In this document: piece by piece, positions 19,123 through 30,914 of the stretch
Layout of the letters: the number at the start of each line of letters is the position of its first letter
Numbering within the stretch: position 1 is the stretch's first letter
From: Pseudomonas iranensis
GTDB taxonomy: Bacteria; Pseudomonadota; Gammaproteobacteria; Pseudomonadales; Pseudomonadaceae
NCBI RefSeq assembly: GCF_014268585.2
Contig: NZ_CP077092.1
Span: forward strand, 1,302,001-1,366,000
Reading direction: 5' to 3'
DNA: 64,000 nt
Program-made: the position numbers and the translations under genes
Notes under the pieces: model-generated
Databases searched by the model: none
What the model was told of the DNA's origin: nothing
What the model saw: only the letters and a program-made list of their open reading frames with translations

Positions 19123-20058
19123 ATGTCCGAGTTGATTCTGCACCATTACCCGACCTCTCCATTCGCCGAGAAGGCCCGCCTGCTGCTGGGTTTCAAAGGC
19201 CTGTCCTGGCGTTCGGTGCATATTTCCCCGGTGATGCCAAAGCCGGATCTGACGGCGTTGACCGGTGGCTATCGCAAGACTCCAGTGTTGCAGATCGGTG
19301 CTGACATCTATTGCGACACCGCACTGATCGCTCGACGCCTGGAACAGGAAAAAGCCCTGCCGGCGTTCTTCCCCGAAGGTCAGGAAATGACCAGCGCCAG
19401 TTTTGCGGCGTGGGCCGATTCGGTGGTGTTCCAGCACGCGGTGAGCCTGGTGTTCCAGCCGGAATCGGTGGCGGTGCGTTTCGGCAAATTGCCGCCGGAA
19501 GCGATCAAGGCATTCCTGGCCGACCGCGCCGGTTTGTTCAGCGGTGGCAGCGCCACGCGTCTGTCCGCCGAGCAGGCCAAACATCAGTGGCCGACGATCA
19601 TGGCGCGACTGGAACAGCAGTTGCAGCGCGAGCAGGGCGACTTCCTCTTCGGCGAGCCATCGATTGCCGACTTCGCCCTGGCGCATCCGCTGTGGTTCCT
19701 CAAGGCGACCCACGTCACGGCGCCGCTGGTGGATGAATATCCGGCGGTCGCGGCGTGGCTGGGTCGGGTGCTGGGGTTCGGCCATGGCGCGGCGAGCGAG
19801 ATGTCTTCCGCCGAGGCACTGGAGGTCGCGCACAACGCGACGCCAGCCGCATTGCCGGATGAGCGGTTCGTTGATCCGAACGGCTTCAAGGCGGGCCAGC
19901 AAGTGGCGATTGCCGCCATCGATTACGGCGTCGACCCGGTGGTCGGTGAGTTGCTGTTTGCCGGTAGCGAAGAGTTGATCATTCGTCGTGAAGACGAGCG
20001 TGGCGGCGTGGTGCACGTGCACTTCCCGCGCTTTGGTTTCCGCATCGAAGCACACTGA
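19123..20058 (+). CDS. Glutathione S-transferase family protein
   Basis: The 311 residues start with a thioredoxin-like GST N domain (LILHHYPTSPFAEKARLLLGFKG, then GGYRKTPVLQIGADIYCDTALIARRLE) and continue into a helical C domain with FLFGEPSIADFALAHPLWFLKA. About 80 further residues form an extra C-terminal domain of small beta-rich type (FVDPNGFKAGQQVAIAAIDYG). The substrate is unknown. Confidence 0.85.
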   Translation: MSELILHHYPTSPFAEKARLLLGFKGLSWRSVHISPVMPKPDLTALTGGYRKTPVLQIGADIYCDTALIARRLEQEKALPAFFPEGQEMTSASFAAWADSVVFQHAVSLVFQPESVAVRFGKLPPEAIKAFLADRAGLFSGGSATRLSAEQAKHQWPTIMARLEQQLQREQGDFLFGEPSIADFALAHPLWFLKATHVTAPLVDEYPAVAAWLGRVLGFGHGAASEMSSAEALEVAHNATPAALPDERFVDPNGFKAGQQVAIAAIDYGVDPVVGELLFAGSEELIIRREDERGGVVHVHFPRFGFRIEAH

Positions 20059-20080
20059 TCGCTGGAATCGCCAGCTAAAC

Positions 20081-20170
20081 CTGTGGGAGCGAGCCTGCTC
20101 GCGAAAGCGCTGTGTCAGTCGCTGAAAAGTTGACTGATCCGCCGCATTCGCGAGCAGGCTCGCTCCAACA
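20081..20170. repeat. REPIN, long form
   Basis: Inverted REP units flank a spacer. The right unit ends CTCCAACAG instead of CTCCCACAG, a point change in the conserved tail. It lies in the convergent gap between the GST and glutaredoxin genes. Confidence 0.88.
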
Positions 20171-20175
20171 GTTGA

Positions 20176-20526
20176 TTATTTCAGGGCTGCGAGGATTTCT
20201 TCCGGATCGAACCCGCGAATCAAGGTGCCGTTCACATCAATCAGCGGAATCCCGCGTCCACCCAATGCCTCATACGCCTTGCGCGCATCGGCATCCTTCT
20301 CGATGTCGTACTCCTTGAACGGTATGCCCTTGCTGTCGAGAAAGCGTTTGGTCTGTTTGCAGTAGCCGCACCAGTCGGTGGCATAGAGCACGACATTGGC
20401 TTGCGCCCGGGTCTGCTGCGTGACCATCTGCGAGGGATTGAACACTCGCTCGATCTTGCCCCAGTTCTGATAGACCACGACCACCAGCAGTACCAGGGCG
20501 ACCTTTTTCAGCACATTGCCAAGCAT
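20176..20526 (-). CDS. Membrane-anchored glutaredoxin family protein
   Basis: This 116-residue protein has one N-terminal membrane helix (VALVLLVVVVYQNW, residues 9-22), then a glutaredoxin domain with the CGYC redox motif at C53-C56. RGIPLIDVNGTLIRGFDPEEI holds the cis-proline loop. It is probably anchored to the inner membrane; which side the domain faces is not clear. The start overlaps the yejK stop (TGATG), so the two are translationally coupled. Confidence 0.88.
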   Translation of the reverse strand: MLGNVLKKVALVLLVVVVYQNWGKIERVFNPSQMVTQQTRAQANVVLYATDWCGYCKQTKRFLDSKGIPFKEYDIEKDADARKAYEALGGRGIPLIDVNGTLIRGFDPEEILAALK

Positions 20527-21530
20527 CAGTTACGCCGCTTCAGCTGATCGGTCAGCGAAGTCGGCAGGCCTTTGATGATCAGGGTGCCGTTCTCTTCGTC
20601 GTACTCGATCTTCGAACCCAGCAGGTGCGCTTCGAAGCTGATCGACAGGCCTTCGGCGCGGCCGGTGAAGCGGCGGAATTGGTTGAGGGTACGTTTGTCC
20701 GCCGGGATCTCCGGCGACAGGCCATAGTCCTTGTTGCGGATGTGATCGTAGAAGGCTTTCGGGCGTTCTTCGTCGATCAGCTCCGACAGCTCCTCAAGGC
20801 CCATCGGTTCGCCGAGCTTGGCCTGGCTGCTGGCATAGTCGACAAGAGTCTTGGTTTTCTCGCGGGCCGAGTCTTCCGGCAGGTCTTCGCTCTCGACAAA
20901 GTCACTGAAGGCTTTGAGCAGGGTGCGGGTCTCGCCGGGGCCGTCGACGCCTTCCTGGCAGCCGATGAAGTCGCGGAAATATTCCGAGACCTTCTTGCCA
21001 TTCTTGCCCTTAATGAACGAAATGTACTGTTTGGACTGCTTGTTGTTCTGCCACTCGGAAACGTTGATCCGCGCTGCCAGATGCAACTGGCCAAGGTCGA
21101 GATGGCGCGAAGGCGTCACGTCGAGCTCATCGGTCACCGCCACACCTTCGCTGTGGTGCAGCAGGGCGATCGCCAGATAGTCGGTCATCCCTTGCTGATA
21201 GTGGGCGAACAACACGTGGCCGCCCACCGACAGGTTGGATTCTTCCATCAGCTTCTGCAGATGCTCGACCGCCACTTTACTGAACGCGGTGAAGTCACGG
21301 CTGCCGTCCATGTACTCCTTCAGCCAGCCGCTGAAGGGGAACGCGCCGGATTCCGGATGGAACAGGCCCCAGGCTTTGCCCTGTTTGGCGTTGTAGCTTT
21401 CGTTGAGGTCGGCGAGCATGTTTTCGATGGCTGCGGACTCGGCCAGTTCAGAGTCACGGGCGTGCAGAACTGCGGGCGTGCCGTCGGGTTTTTTGTCGAT
21501 CAGGTGGACGATGCAATGGCGGATCGGCAT
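20526..21530 (-). CDS. yejK: Nucleoid-associated protein YejK/NdpA
   Basis: YejK binds DNA as part of the nucleoid; in E. coli and P. aeruginosa it has been linked to nucleoid organisation and topoisomerase partners. The 334 residues match the family (E. coli 335). Recognisable stretches are [38 protein letters not shown] near residue 110 and [23 protein letters not shown] near 170. The glutaredoxin gene follows with overlapping stop and start. Confidence 0.92.
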   Translation of the reverse strand: MPIRHCIVHLIDKKPDGTPAVLHARDSELAESAAIENMLADLNESYNAKQGKAWGLFHPESGAFPFSGWLKEYMDGSRDFTAFSKVAVEHLQKLMEESNLSVGGHVLFAHYQQGMTDYLAIALLHHSEGVAVTDELDVTPSRHLDLGQLHLAARINVSEWQNNKQSKQYISFIKGKNGKKVSEYFRDFIGCQEGVDGPGETRTLLKAFSDFVESEDLPEDSAREKTKTLVDYASSQAKLGEPMGLEELSELIDEERPKAFYDHIRNKDYGLSPEIPADKRTLNQFRRFTGRAEGLSISFEAHLLGSKIEYDEENGTLIIKGLPTSLTDQLKRRN

Positions 21531-21925
21531 GGGCTTCTCGGCTGTTGGAAGGGAGGAGGGCAGGCTCCCCCGAAAAAGCGCTCAGTGTACCGCAACCACT
21601 GGTTTTGGCGCGGGTTGCAGGGCAAAACCGGGGCGCGCGCCCGGCCTTAAGCGGTTTTTTACCGATTTAGCGCAATAAAGCTGACCAAATGGGTAGCTAG
21701 AGGCGGATATTTCCTTGTCGCTGTGCTAGTTTTGCCCGGTCTTACGCGAAGTCACTGCGTTAAGCGTGCATTCAGCATTTGTCAGGTCGAACCAAACCCT
21801 GATTTCGGCATCTATAACCCGACTCGTCGTGGTTATCGCCGAGGGTGCCAGATCCAGAAGATCGGGCTCGATGGCTGACACTGCACTCTGCAATCCATAT
21901 GAATTTGATAGGGAAGGAACACTAC
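21531..21925. other. Divergent gap between yejK and the HU gene
   Basis: I see no gene in these 395 bases. The part next to yejK is G+C-rich with a C/G-rich palindromic block near 21631-21650. The 100 bases before the HU gene are more AT-rich and hold its promoter, but no clear -35/-10 pair could be picked. A GGGAAGGAA ribosome-binding site precedes the HU start. Confidence 0.5.
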
Positions 21926-22207
21926 ATGGCTCTTACTAAAGACCAACTGATCGCCGACATCGCTGAAGCTATCGACGCGCCGAAAACCACCGCGCGTAAC
22001 GCTCTGGACCAACTGGGCCAAATCGTTGCCGATCAGCTGGAAAACGGCGGCGAAATCACCTTGCCAGGTATCGGCAAGCTGAAAGTGACCGAGCGTCCTG
22101 CCCGCACCGGCCGTAACCCTTCGACTGGCGCTGCCATCGAAATCCCTGCAAAGAAAGTGATCAAGCTGGTTGTGGCCAAAGGCCTGACCGACGCTGTGAA
22201 CAAGTAA
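21926..22207 (+). CDS. hupN: HU family DNA-binding protein, probably HupN
   Basis: HU proteins bend and compact DNA as dimers. This 93-residue protein shows the fold in full: helices (MALTKDQLIADIAEAI), GEITLPGIGKLKVTERPARTGRNPSTGAAIEIPAKKV with the DNA-intercalating arm and its RNPSTG tip, and a final helix. Its place next to yejK, rlmF and valS fits the P. putida HupN locus better than the lon-linked hupB. The start with GGAAGG was preferred to the longer frame. Confidence 0.9.
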   Translation: MALTKDQLIADIAEAIDAPKTTARNALDQLGQIVADQLENGGEITLPGIGKLKVTERPARTGRNPSTGAAIEIPAKKVIKLVVAKGLTDAVNK

Positions 22208-22218
22208 GACGCAGCGAT

Positions 22219-22261
22219 AAAAAAAACCGTGCTTCGGAGTGATCCGGGGCGCGGTTTTTTT
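22219..22261 (+). terminator. Rho-independent terminator of the HU gene
   Basis: AACCGTGC pairs with GCGCGGTT (one G-T pair) across a loop, with an upstream A-run and seven downstream T. Confidence 0.85.
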
Positions 22262-22295
22262 GTGTCTGTGATTTGACGGTCAAGTCGCGGGCAAA

Positions 22296-22387
22296 TGTGG
22301 GAGCGAGCCTGCTCGCGAAAGCGGTGGGTCAGTCGATATTGAAGCTGACTGACTCGCTGCCTTCGCGAGCAGGCTCGCTCCCACAGG
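22296..22387. repeat. REPIN, long form
   Basis: Inverted REP units are separated by about 45 bases containing GGGTCAGTCGATATTG. It lies between the HU terminator and the rlmF stop. Confidence 0.9.
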
Positions 22388-22402
22388 GCGATCTACAGCG
22401 CC

Positions 22403-23422
22403 TTAGCGCACCCAGCGCTCGCGCCGCCAGATCTGCTGCTCGGACTTGGTCTGGAAGGTCCAGGCGACAAAGCGGCTCTGCTTCTGCCCCTGCGACATTT
22501 CCACGACCTGGCTTTCCAGCACGCCGGCCTTCTTCAGTGCCGTCTCGATGGCCGGCAGGTTCGAGGCCTTTGATACCAGCGTGCTGAACCACAACACCTT
22601 GTGCTGGAAGTTCGCGCTCTCGGCAATCAACTGCGTCACGAAGCGCGCTTCACCGCCTTCACACCACAGCTCCGCCGATTGCCCGCCGAAGTTCAGCACC
22701 GGCAGCTTGCGTTTCGGGTCGGCCTTGCCCAAGGCGCGCCACTTGCGCTCGCTGCCCTTGGTCGCTTCTTCCATCGAAGCGTGGAACGGCGGGTTGCACA
22801 TGGTCAGGTCAAAACGCTCGCCCGGCTCCAGCAAGCCGATGAGGATGTGCTTGCGGTTTTCCTGCTGACGCAGCTGGATGACCTTGCTCAGATCGTTGGA
22901 CTGCACGATGGCTCGGGCAGCCGCCACTGCCGTCGGGTCGATCTCCGAGCCGAGGAAGTGCCAGCGGTATTCGCTGTTGCCAATCAGCGGATAAACGCAG
23001 TTGGCGCCCATGCCGATGTCCAGCACATTGACGATCGCGCCGCGCGGCACCTTGCCGTCGTTCATATTCGCCAGCAGATCCGCGAGAAAATGCACGTAAT
23101 CGGCACGACCCGGCACCGGAGGGCAGAGGTAGTCCGCCGGGATATCCCAATGCTGAATGCCGTAGAACGCCTTGAGCAGCGCCCGGTTGAACACGCGCAC
23201 CGCATCGGGGCTGGCGAAATCGATGCTTTCCTTGCCGTACGGGTTGGTGATCACGAACCTGGCCAGTTCCGGCGTGGTCTTGATCAGCGCCGGGAAGTCA
23301 TAACGACCCTGATGGCGATTGCGCGGATGCAGGCTGGCCTTTTCGCGCGGCTCGACGGCTTTGTTCGGGGACATGGCGTCAGGCTTCTTGCGCGCAGGTT
23401 TGGGTGTGCGGGGGGCGGTCAT
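22403..23422 (-). CDS. rlmF: 23S rRNA (adenine(1618)-N(6))-methyltransferase RlmF
   Basis: RlmF methylates A1618 of 23S rRNA using S-adenosylmethionine. The 339 residues carry the N6-adenine catalytic motif NPPFH ([14 protein letters not shown]) and the SAM-binding segment [34 protein letters not shown] near residue 32 is a strong family signature. The start was placed at MTAPRTPK; the longer frame adds unlikely residues. It is divergent from the AT-rich orphan gene. Confidence 0.93.
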   Translation of the reverse strand: MTAPRTPKPARKKPDAMSPNKAVEPREKASLHPRNRHQGRYDFPALIKTTPELARFVITNPYGKESIDFASPDAVRVFNRALLKAFYGIQHWDIPADYLCPPVPGRADYVHFLADLLANMNDGKVPRGAIVNVLDIGMGANCVYPLIGNSEYRWHFLGSEIDPTAVAAARAIVQSNDLSKVIQLRQQENRKHILIGLLEPGERFDLTMCNPPFHASMEEATKGSERKWRALGKADPKRKLPVLNFGGQSAELWCEGGEARFVTQLIAESANFQHKVLWFSTLVSKASNLPAIETALKKAGVLESQVVEMSQGQKQSRFVAWTFQTKSEQQIWRRERWVR

Positions 23423-23511
23423 GGGCGTGGTCGATTCGGGTATGGCTGAAAGTGGCGGGTATTGTCCCACATGTTCAGCGATAGCGATTGCTTATGCCTA
23501 AATGGTCTAAA

Positions 23512-23552
23512 ACACTGTCATATTTGACAGTGTGTATTGTCGTTTTATTCAA
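23512..23552 (+). promoter_or_regulatory. Palindromic operator/promoter before the orphan gene
   Basis: ACACTGTCA (23512-23520) and TGACAGTGT (23525-23533) form a perfect 9-bp inverted repeat. A consensus -35 box TTGACA (23524-23529) lies inside the right arm; the best -10 (TATTCA, 23546-23551) is weak. A repressor here would block polymerase. Confidence 0.5.
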
Positions 23553-23624
23553 GTTTACTGTCAGGGCAATCCTAATCAACGCAGTCGTCCAAAACTTATC
23601 AATTTAAAGTTAAGGAAAACACTC

Positions 23625-24017
23625 ATGACACAATCAATTACATTTCCCGGTGCAGATTTCGGGATGATCACTTGCAAATCGAATCCGCAAAAGGGAATCG
23701 AGGTCAAAGTCGCCTTGCCAGGAGCTCAGGTCGGCTCGCCGTGGGAGCTGGTATGGGAGGGATTTAGAGATGCAGAACTTACGCAACCGGTAGAGGGAAC
23801 GCAGACACCACCGCTCAAAGACTTTGTCACGGAAACAGACACGACCGAAGGCTTAAAAAGAACGATTGGCGATTATTTTCTTCACATCAGACCCATTCGA
23901 ATAGGATGGGGAAAAGTGACTTTCACGCTTAATCGCGGCAATCCACAGCACGAGAGCGTTCACGTGAAGTTAATCAATAATGCGGGGGAAGATTGCGAAG
24001 GAGTACCAGGAAAGTGA
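23625..24017 (+). CDS. AT-rich orphan protein of unknown function
   Basis: I do not recognise this 130-residue protein. AAGGAAAA precedes the ATG, and codon use is clearly more AT-rich than in rlmF and valS on either side. It has no signal peptide or membrane helix. It looks mostly beta-stranded, with many aromatic residues: GSPWELVWEGF near residue 35, IGDYFLHIRPIRIGWGKVTFTLNRG near 80 and SVHVKLIN near the end. The pattern suggests a small beta-sandwich. It has its own palindromic promoter region and a terminator, so it is an independent, probably acquired unit in an otherwise core region. Confidence 0.75.
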   Translation: MTQSITFPGADFGMITCKSNPQKGIEVKVALPGAQVGSPWELVWEGFRDAELTQPVEGTQTPPLKDFVTETDTTEGLKRTIGDYFLHIRPIRIGWGKVTFTLNRGNPQHESVHVKLINNAGEDCEGVPGK

Positions 24018-24038
24018 AGGGTTGAAAGCAGGATGAAA

Positions 24039-24068
24039 CAAAGGGAGGCCATTGCGGCCTCCCTCTTT
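24039..24068. terminator. Bidirectional terminator between the orphan gene and valS
   Basis: GGGAGGCC and GGCCTCCC form a perfect stem with a 5-base loop, flanked by A-rich and T-rich ends, suiting both convergent genes. Confidence 0.8.
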
Positions 24069-24083
24069 CAATGCGATCTGCCG

Positions 24084-26930
24084 TTAAAGGCTGGCAATCC
24101 GCGCATGCTGCTCGGCCAGTTTGCCCAGGGCCTGTTCGGCCTCGGCCAGTTTGGCGCGTTCCTTTTCGATGACTTCGGCCGGGGCCTTGTCGACGAAACC
24201 TGCGTTGGACAGTTTGCCGCCAACCCGCTGGACTTCACCCTGCAAACGCAGGATTTCCTTGTCCAGACGCGCCAGTTCGGCGCCCTTGTCGATCAGACCG
24301 GCCATTGGCACCAGCACTTCCATCTCGCCCACCAATGCGGTGGCGGACAGCGGTGCTTCTTCGCCAGCGGCGAGTACGGTGATCGATTCCAGGCGCGCCA
24401 GCTTCTTCAGCAGCGCTTCGTTCTCGGACAAGCGGCGCTGGTCTTCAGTGCTGACGTTCTTCAGGAAGATCGGCAGTGGCTTGCCCGGGCCGATGTTCAT
24501 CTCGCCACGAATGTTGCGCGTGCCGAGCATCAGTTCCTTGAGCCATTCGATGTCGTTTTCCGCCGCCGGATCGATGCGCTCCTCGTTGGCCACCGGCCAA
24601 GGCTGCAGCATGATCGTTTTGCCCTGAATACCGGCCAGCGGCGCGATACGCTGCCAGATTTCCTCAGTGATAAACGGCATGAACGGATGCGCCAGACGCA
24701 GCGCCACTTCCAGCACGCGCACCAGCGTCCGGCGAGTACCGCGCTGACGTTCGACCGGCGCGTTCTCGTCCCACAGCACAGGCTTGGACAGTTCCAGATA
24801 CCAGTCGCAGTATTGGTTCCAGATGAACTCGTACAGCGCTTGCGCGGCGAGGTCGAAACGGAACTGATCCAGTTGGCGGGTCACTTCGGCTTCGGTGCGT
24901 TGCAACTGCGAGATGATCCAGCGATCAGCCAACGACAGCTCGTAGGCTTCGCCGTTCTGGCCGCAATCTTCGCCCTTGTCCAGAACGTAACGCGCGGCGT
25001 TCCAGATCTTGTTGCAGAAGTTGCGATAGCCTTCGACGCGACCCATGTCGAACTTGATGTCGCGACCGGTCGAGGCCAGCGAGCAGAAGGTAAAGCGCAG
25101 GGCGTCGGTGCCGTAGCTTTCGATGCCATTGGCGAATTCTTCGCGGGTGGCTTTCTCGATCTTCTTCGCCAGTTTCGGTTGCATCAGGCCCGAAGTGCGC
25201 TTCTGCACCAGGGTTTCCAGGTCGATGCCGTCGATGATGTCCAGCGGGTCAAGGACGTTGCCCTTGGACTTGGACATCTTCTGGCCCTGGCCGTCGCGCA
25301 CCAGACCGTGTACGTACACAGTTTTGAACGGAACCTGCGGCGTGCCGTCTTCGTTCTTCATCAGGTGCATGGTCATCATGATCATCCGGGCAACCCAGAA
25401 GAAAATGATGTCGAAACCGGTGACCAGCACGTCGGTGGAGTGGAATTTCTTCAGGAACTCGGTCTGCTCAGGCCAGCCCAGGGTCGAGAAGGTCCACAGC
25501 CCGGAGCTGAACCAGGTGTCGAGTACGTCGTTGTCCTGTTGCAGCGCAACGTCCGGGCCGAGGTTGTGCTTGGCACGCACTTCGGCTTCGTCGCGACCGA
25601 CGTAGACTTTGCCCGACTCGTCGTACCAGGCCGGAATCCGGTGGCCCCACCACAGCTGACGGCTGATGCACCAGTCCTGGATGTCGCGCATCCACGAGAA
25701 GTACATGTTTTCGTACTGCTTGGGCACGAACTGGATGCGACCGTCTTCAACGGCAGCAATCGCCGGCTCGGCCAGAGGCTTGGTCGATACGTACCACTGG
25801 TCGGTCAGCCACGGTTCGATGACCGTGCCGGAGCGATCGCCTTTCGGCGTTTTCAGGTTGTGATCGTTGACGCTCACCAGCAGGCCGGCAGCGTCGAACG
25901 CGGCGACGATCTGCTTGCGCGCTTCGAAACGCTCAAGGCCGGCGAACTCCGCCGGAATCTTGCCGTCGATGCTCTCGTTCAGCGTGCCGTCGAGGTTGAA
26001 CACCTGGGCGGCAGGCAGCACGTTGGCGTTCTTGTCGAAGACGTTCAGCAGCGGCAGGTTGTGGCGCTTGCCGACTTCGTAGTCGTTGAAATCGTGGGCC
26101 GGGGTGATTTTCACGCAGCCGGTGCCGAATTCAGGGTCGCAATAATCGTCGGCGATGATCGGGATGCGCCGGCCAACCAGTGGCAGCTCGACGAATTTGC
26201 CGATCAGCGCTTTGTAGCGCTCGTCGTTCGGGTTAACCGCGACGGCGGAGTCGCCGAGCATGGTTTCCGGACGGGTGGTGGCGACGATCAGGAAGTCATT
26301 GCCCTCGGCGGTTTTCACACCATCGGCCAATGGGTATTTCAGGTTCCACAGAAAGCCTTTCTCTTCGTGGTTTTCCACTTCGAGGTCGGAAATCGCCGTG
26401 TGCAGTTTGGTGTCCCAGTTGACCAGACGCTTGCCGCGATAGATCAGGCCGTCTTCATGCAGGCGCACGAAGGCTTCCTTGACCGCTTCCGAGAGGCCGT
26501 CGTCCATGGTGAAGCGCTCGCGGCTCCAGTCAACGGACGAGCCGAGGCGGCGGATCTGCCGGCTGATGTTGCCGCCGGACTGATCTTTCCACTCCCAGAC
26601 TTTCTCGAGAAATTTTTCCCGGCCCAGATCGTGACGATTCTGGCCCTGGGCTTCGAGTTGGCGCTCAACCAGCATCTGCGTGGCGATACCGGCGTGGTCG
26701 GTGCCCGGCTGCCACAGGGTGTCGCGACCCTGCATGCGGCGGAAACGGATCAACGCGTCCATGATCGCGTTGTTGAAGCCGTGACCCATGTGCAGGCTGC
26801 CGGTGACGTTCGGCGGCGGGATCATGATGGTGTAGGACTCGCCCGCGCCTTGCGGGGCGAAGTAGTTCTCGGACTCCCAGGTCTTGTACCAGGAAGTTTC
26901 AATGGCGTGCGGCTGGTAGGTCTTATCCAT
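24084..26930 (-). CDS. valS: Valyl-tRNA synthetase
   Basis: ValRS charges tRNA-Val in the cytosol and edits mischarged threonine. The 948 residues match bacterial enzymes. The HIGH motif appears as [14 protein letters not shown] near residue 38 and KMSKSKGN near residue 554. [15 protein letters not shown] marks the editing domain. The last 70 residues form the coiled-coil arm ([24 protein letters not shown]). It ends in a shared bidirectional terminator. Confidence 0.97.
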   Translation of the reverse strand: MDKTYQPHAIETSWYKTWESENYFAPQGAGESYTIMIPPPNVTGSLHMGHGFNNAIMDALIRFRRMQGRDTLWQPGTDHAGIATQMLVERQLEAQGQNRHDLGREKFLEKVWEWKDQSGGNISRQIRRLGSSVDWSRERFTMDDGLSEAVKEAFVRLHEDGLIYRGKRLVNWDTKLHTAISDLEVENHEEKGFLWNLKYPLADGVKTAEGNDFLIVATTRPETMLGDSAVAVNPNDERYKALIGKFVELPLVGRRIPIIADDYCDPEFGTGCVKITPAHDFNDYEVGKRHNLPLLNVFDKNANVLPAAQVFNLDGTLNESIDGKIPAEFAGLERFEARKQIVAAFDAAGLLVSVNDHNLKTPKGDRSGTVIEPWLTDQWYVSTKPLAEPAIAAVEDGRIQFVPKQYENMYFSWMRDIQDWCISRQLWWGHRIPAWYDESGKVYVGRDEAEVRAKHNLGPDVALQQDNDVLDTWFSSGLWTFSTLGWPEQTEFLKKFHSTDVLVTGFDIIFFWVARMIMMTMHLMKNEDGTPQVPFKTVYVHGLVRDGQGQKMSKSKGNVLDPLDIIDGIDLETLVQKRTSGLMQPKLAKKIEKATREEFANGIESYGTDALRFTFCSLASTGRDIKFDMGRVEGYRNFCNKIWNAARYVLDKGEDCGQNGEAYELSLADRWIISQLQRTEAEVTRQLDQFRFDLAAQALYEFIWNQYCDWYLELSKPVLWDENAPVERQRGTRRTLVRVLEVALRLAHPFMPFITEEIWQRIAPLAGIQGKTIMLQPWPVANEERIDPAAENDIEWLKELMLGTRNIRGEMNIGPGKPLPIFLKNVSTEDQRRLSENEALLKKLARLESITVLAAGEEAPLSATALVGEMEVLVPMAGLIDKGAELARLDKEILRLQGEVQRVGGKLSNAGFVDKAPAEVIEKERAKLAEAEQALGKLAEQHARIASL

Positions 26931-27030
26931 GCGCGGCGGGACCCTATTGGCATTTATTCAGGAAAAGCCGGGAAGTATAGCGGGGCATGGTGCCGAGGGC
27001 GAGCGGGGGAGGTCTGGCGGAGATCTAAAT

Positions 27031-27116
27031 GCAGGAGCTGACGAAGGCTGCGATCTTTTGATCTTGTTTTTTGTGAAAGCAAAGTCAAAAGATCGCAGCC
27101 TTCGGCAGCTCCTGCA
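27031..27116. repeat. Palindromic repeat, second family
   Basis: An imperfect inverted repeat carries the arm AAAAGATCGCAGCCTTCGG. The left arm reads GAGCTGACGAAGGCTGCG, with A in place of C at one site. It lies in the valS leader region, between valS and the next upstream gene. Confidence 0.85.
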
Positions 27117-27124
27117 CCAGCGGC

Positions 27125-27511
27125 TTACTCGTACTGGCTGAGCAGCCGCTCCATCCGCGCATCGAGGCGGCGTTTGATTTCGGTTTCGATGTGCGGGGCG
27201 AAGTCGTCGATCACGTCTTGCATGATCAATTGCGCGGCGGCGCGCAGTTCGCTGTCCAGGTGCAGCAAAGCGTCCGGGCCTTTATCGACCGGTGCGGCAG
27301 CCGGGGCAGCCGGAGGCGCTGGTGGCGGCTCGACGGCCGCCGGCGGATTGCCGACGGAGTCGAACAGCATCGGAATCTGTTCCTGTTCACCGTCATCGAC
27401 CGTATCGGTCAAGAGCGGCGGTTGCAGGTTGTCGTCGCCGAGCAACTGGCGGATCGATTCAAGATCGTCCAGCAGATGTGCGGACTTCTGTTGCGGTTTC
27501 GGAGTGTCCAT
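27125..27511 (-). CDS. Hypothetical protein upstream of valS
   Basis: This 128-residue protein has an acidic N-terminal half (LLDDLESIRQLLGDD), a Pro/Ala-rich linker (PPAAVEPPPAPPAAPAAAP, residues 56-75) and a helical C-terminal part (ELRAAAQLIMQDVIDDFAPHIETEIKRRLDARMERLL). No catalytic motif is visible. It sits 8 bases after holC in a conserved pepA-holC-x-valS order, so a role near the clamp loader is possible but unproven. Confidence 0.8.
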   Translation of the reverse strand: MDTPKPQQKSAHLLDDLESIRQLLGDDNLQPPLLTDTVDDGEQEQIPMLFDSVGNPPAAVEPPPAPPAAPAAAPVDKGPDALLHLDSELRAAAQLIMQDVIDDFAPHIETEIKRRLDARMERLLSQYE

Positions 27512-27519
27512 TGGAGTGC

Positions 27520-27948
27520 TCAGAGTCGCTGTAAACGGTGGTCTTGCAGAGAATAGCCCTGTTCGCGGTAGAAACGGAAACTCTCCCGCGCCGCCGCTCG
27601 GATGGTCGGATCTTCCACCACCACTTCCGCCACGCGGGCGAATTTGCTGGCGAAGGCCGGGACTTTCAGGTCGAGATTGACCAGCAGATCCTGATGCTCA
27701 CCGCAGTCTTGCCCGAGTCCCAGCACGATCAAACCGTCCGGTTCGCTGTCGGCCGGGCCGTGGGGCACGAAGCTTTCACCCTTGAATACCCACAGACGCG
27801 CATCGAGATCGTCGCGCTGGGCCGCATCGCTGCAATGCAGGTAGATGCGGTGGCCCATGCGCCAGGCTTTCTCGGTGAGCTTGCAGGCGAAATCCAGGCG
27901 CGCTGAAGGATCGGCGCTGGGCAGGATATAGAAGTCGACTTTGGTCAT
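27520..27948 (-). CDS. holC: DNA polymerase III subunit chi
   Basis: Chi links the clamp loader to single-stranded DNA-binding protein during replication. The 142 residues begin MTKVDFYILPSADPSARLDFACKLTEKAW and contain IYLHCSDAAQRDDLDARLWVF and FVPHGPADSEPDGLIVLG, all typical of HolC. The start was taken at MTKVDFY rather than at the longer frame overlapping the pepA terminator. Confidence 0.93.
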   Translation of the reverse strand: MTKVDFYILPSADPSARLDFACKLTEKAWRMGHRIYLHCSDAAQRDDLDARLWVFKGESFVPHGPADSEPDGLIVLGLGQDCGEHQDLLVNLDLKVPAFASKFARVAEVVVEDPTIRAAARESFRFYREQGYSLQDHRLQRL

Positions 27949-27965
27949 TGCGGTTCCAGAGCGGC

Positions 27966-27996
27966 AAGTGGCGTCACCCGAGAGTGACGCCACCTT
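27966..27996 (-). terminator. Hairpin after pepA
   Basis: GTGGCGTCAC and GTGACGCCAC form a perfect 10-bp stem in the pepA-holC gap. It has no real T-tract, so it may attenuate transcription or stabilise mRNA. Confidence 0.6.
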
Positions 27997-28005
27997 TCAG
28001 CGGTT

Positions 28006-29646
<1,641 letters not shown>

Positions 29647-29792
29647 TTACAGCGATGGATGAGTGTGCGCAGTGACAGGCGCACCCAATCACAGGATAAT
29701 GCCGCATCTTTTTTCGACCGCTCTGCATGGCGGGCCGGTCGATGTGTTTGCTTGTTTGGCCGCCTTAGCCTGACAACCCTGGAGTGTCTGGT

Positions 29793-30914
29793 TTGATCGT
29801 CTTCCGTTATCTGTCCCGCGAAGTCCTGTTGACCCTCAGCGCCGTAAGTGCCGTGCTGCTGGTCATCATCATGAGCGGTCGCTTCATCAAATACCTGGCG
29901 CAGGCTGCGGCCGGTCAGCTCGATCCGGGCTCGCTGTTCCTGATCATGGGCTTTCGTCTGCCAGGTTTCCTGCAACTGATTCTGCCGCTGGGCCTGTTCC
30001 TCGGGATCCTGCTGGCCTACGGTCGCCTGTACCTCGAAAGCGAAATGACCGTGCTCTCGGCCACCGGCATGAGCCAGCAGAAGCTGTTTCGCATGACCCT
30101 GTTTCCGGCAACGCTGGTGGCACTGGTGGTGGCGTGGCTGAGCCTCGGCCTGGCTCCGCAGGGCGCCAACCAGTTTCAGTTGCTGCTGAACAAGCAGGAC
30201 GCGCTGACCGAGTTCGATACCCTCGAACCGGGCCGCTTCCAGGCCTTGCGCGACGGCACCCGAGTGACTTACACCGAAACTCTGAGCGACGACCGCGTCA
30301 ATCTCGGCAGCGTGTTCATCTCGCAGAAGAACCTCGGCGCCGATAAAAAGGACCGCGGGATTTCCGTGCTGGTGGCCGAGTCGGGCCGTCAGGAAATCCG
30401 CCCCGACGGCAATCGTTACCTGATTCTCGACAACGGCTACCGCTATGACGGCAGCCCGGGGCAAGCCGATTACCGCGCCATTCATTACGAAACCTACGGC
30501 GTGCTGCTGCCCAAGCCGGACGTCAGCGAAGAAGTCACCGATCGCGATGCAATGCCGACCTCGTCCCTGTGGGGCAGTGATGACATCCGTTCGAAAACCG
30601 AGCTGCAATGGCGCATGTCCCTGCCATTGCTGGTGTTCATCGTGACCCTGATGGCGGTGCCGCTGTCGCGGGTGAATCCGCGTCAGGGGCGTTTCCTCAA
30701 GCTGCTGCCGGCGATTCTTCTTTATATGGCTTACCTGACCATCCTGATTGCCGCTCGCGGCGCCCTTGAAAAAGGCAAGATTCCGCCGGCCCTCGGCCTG
30801 TGGTGGGTGCACGCGATCTTCCTGGTGATCGGCCTCGGCCTGCTGTATTGGGAGCCGCTGCGCCTGAAGCTGGCCAGCCGTCGCAGCGCCGCGCTGGAGG
30901 TGGCCCGTGGTTAA
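29793..30914 (+). CDS. lptF: LPS export permease LptF
   Basis: LptF with LptG forms the inner-membrane permease that, powered by LptB, extracts lipopolysaccharide for transport to the outer membrane. The 373 residues have the YjgP/YjgQ layout: three membrane helices, a periplasmic beta-jellyroll (about residues 95-265) and three more helices. A TTG start (LIVFRYLSREVL) is chosen because GGAG lies eight bases before it; GTG nine bases earlier is possible. It overlaps lptG by eight bases. Confidence 0.93.
   Translation: MIVFRYLSREVLLTLSAVSAVLLVIIMSGRFIKYLAQAAAGQLDPGSLFLIMGFRLPGFLQLILPLGLFLGILLAYGRLYLESEMTVLSATGMSQQKLFRMTLFPATLVALVVAWLSLGLAPQGANQFQLLLNKQDALTEFDTLEPGRFQALRDGTRVTYTETLSDDRVNLGSVFISQKNLGADKKDRGISVLVAESGRQEIRPDGNRYLILDNGYRYDGSPGQADYRAIHYETYGVLLPKPDVSEEVTDRDAMPTSSLWGSDDIRSKTELQWRMSLPLLVFIVTLMAVPLSRVNPRQGRFLKLLPAILLYMAYLTILIAARGALEKGKIPPALGLWWVHAIFLVIGLGLLYWEPLRLKLASRRSAALEVARG

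Noticed and set aside
24033..27041. 1002-codon open frame opposite valS
   Set aside because: It is the complement of the clearly recognised valS frame; long antisense frames are common in G+C-rich genes, and its sequence matches no domain.
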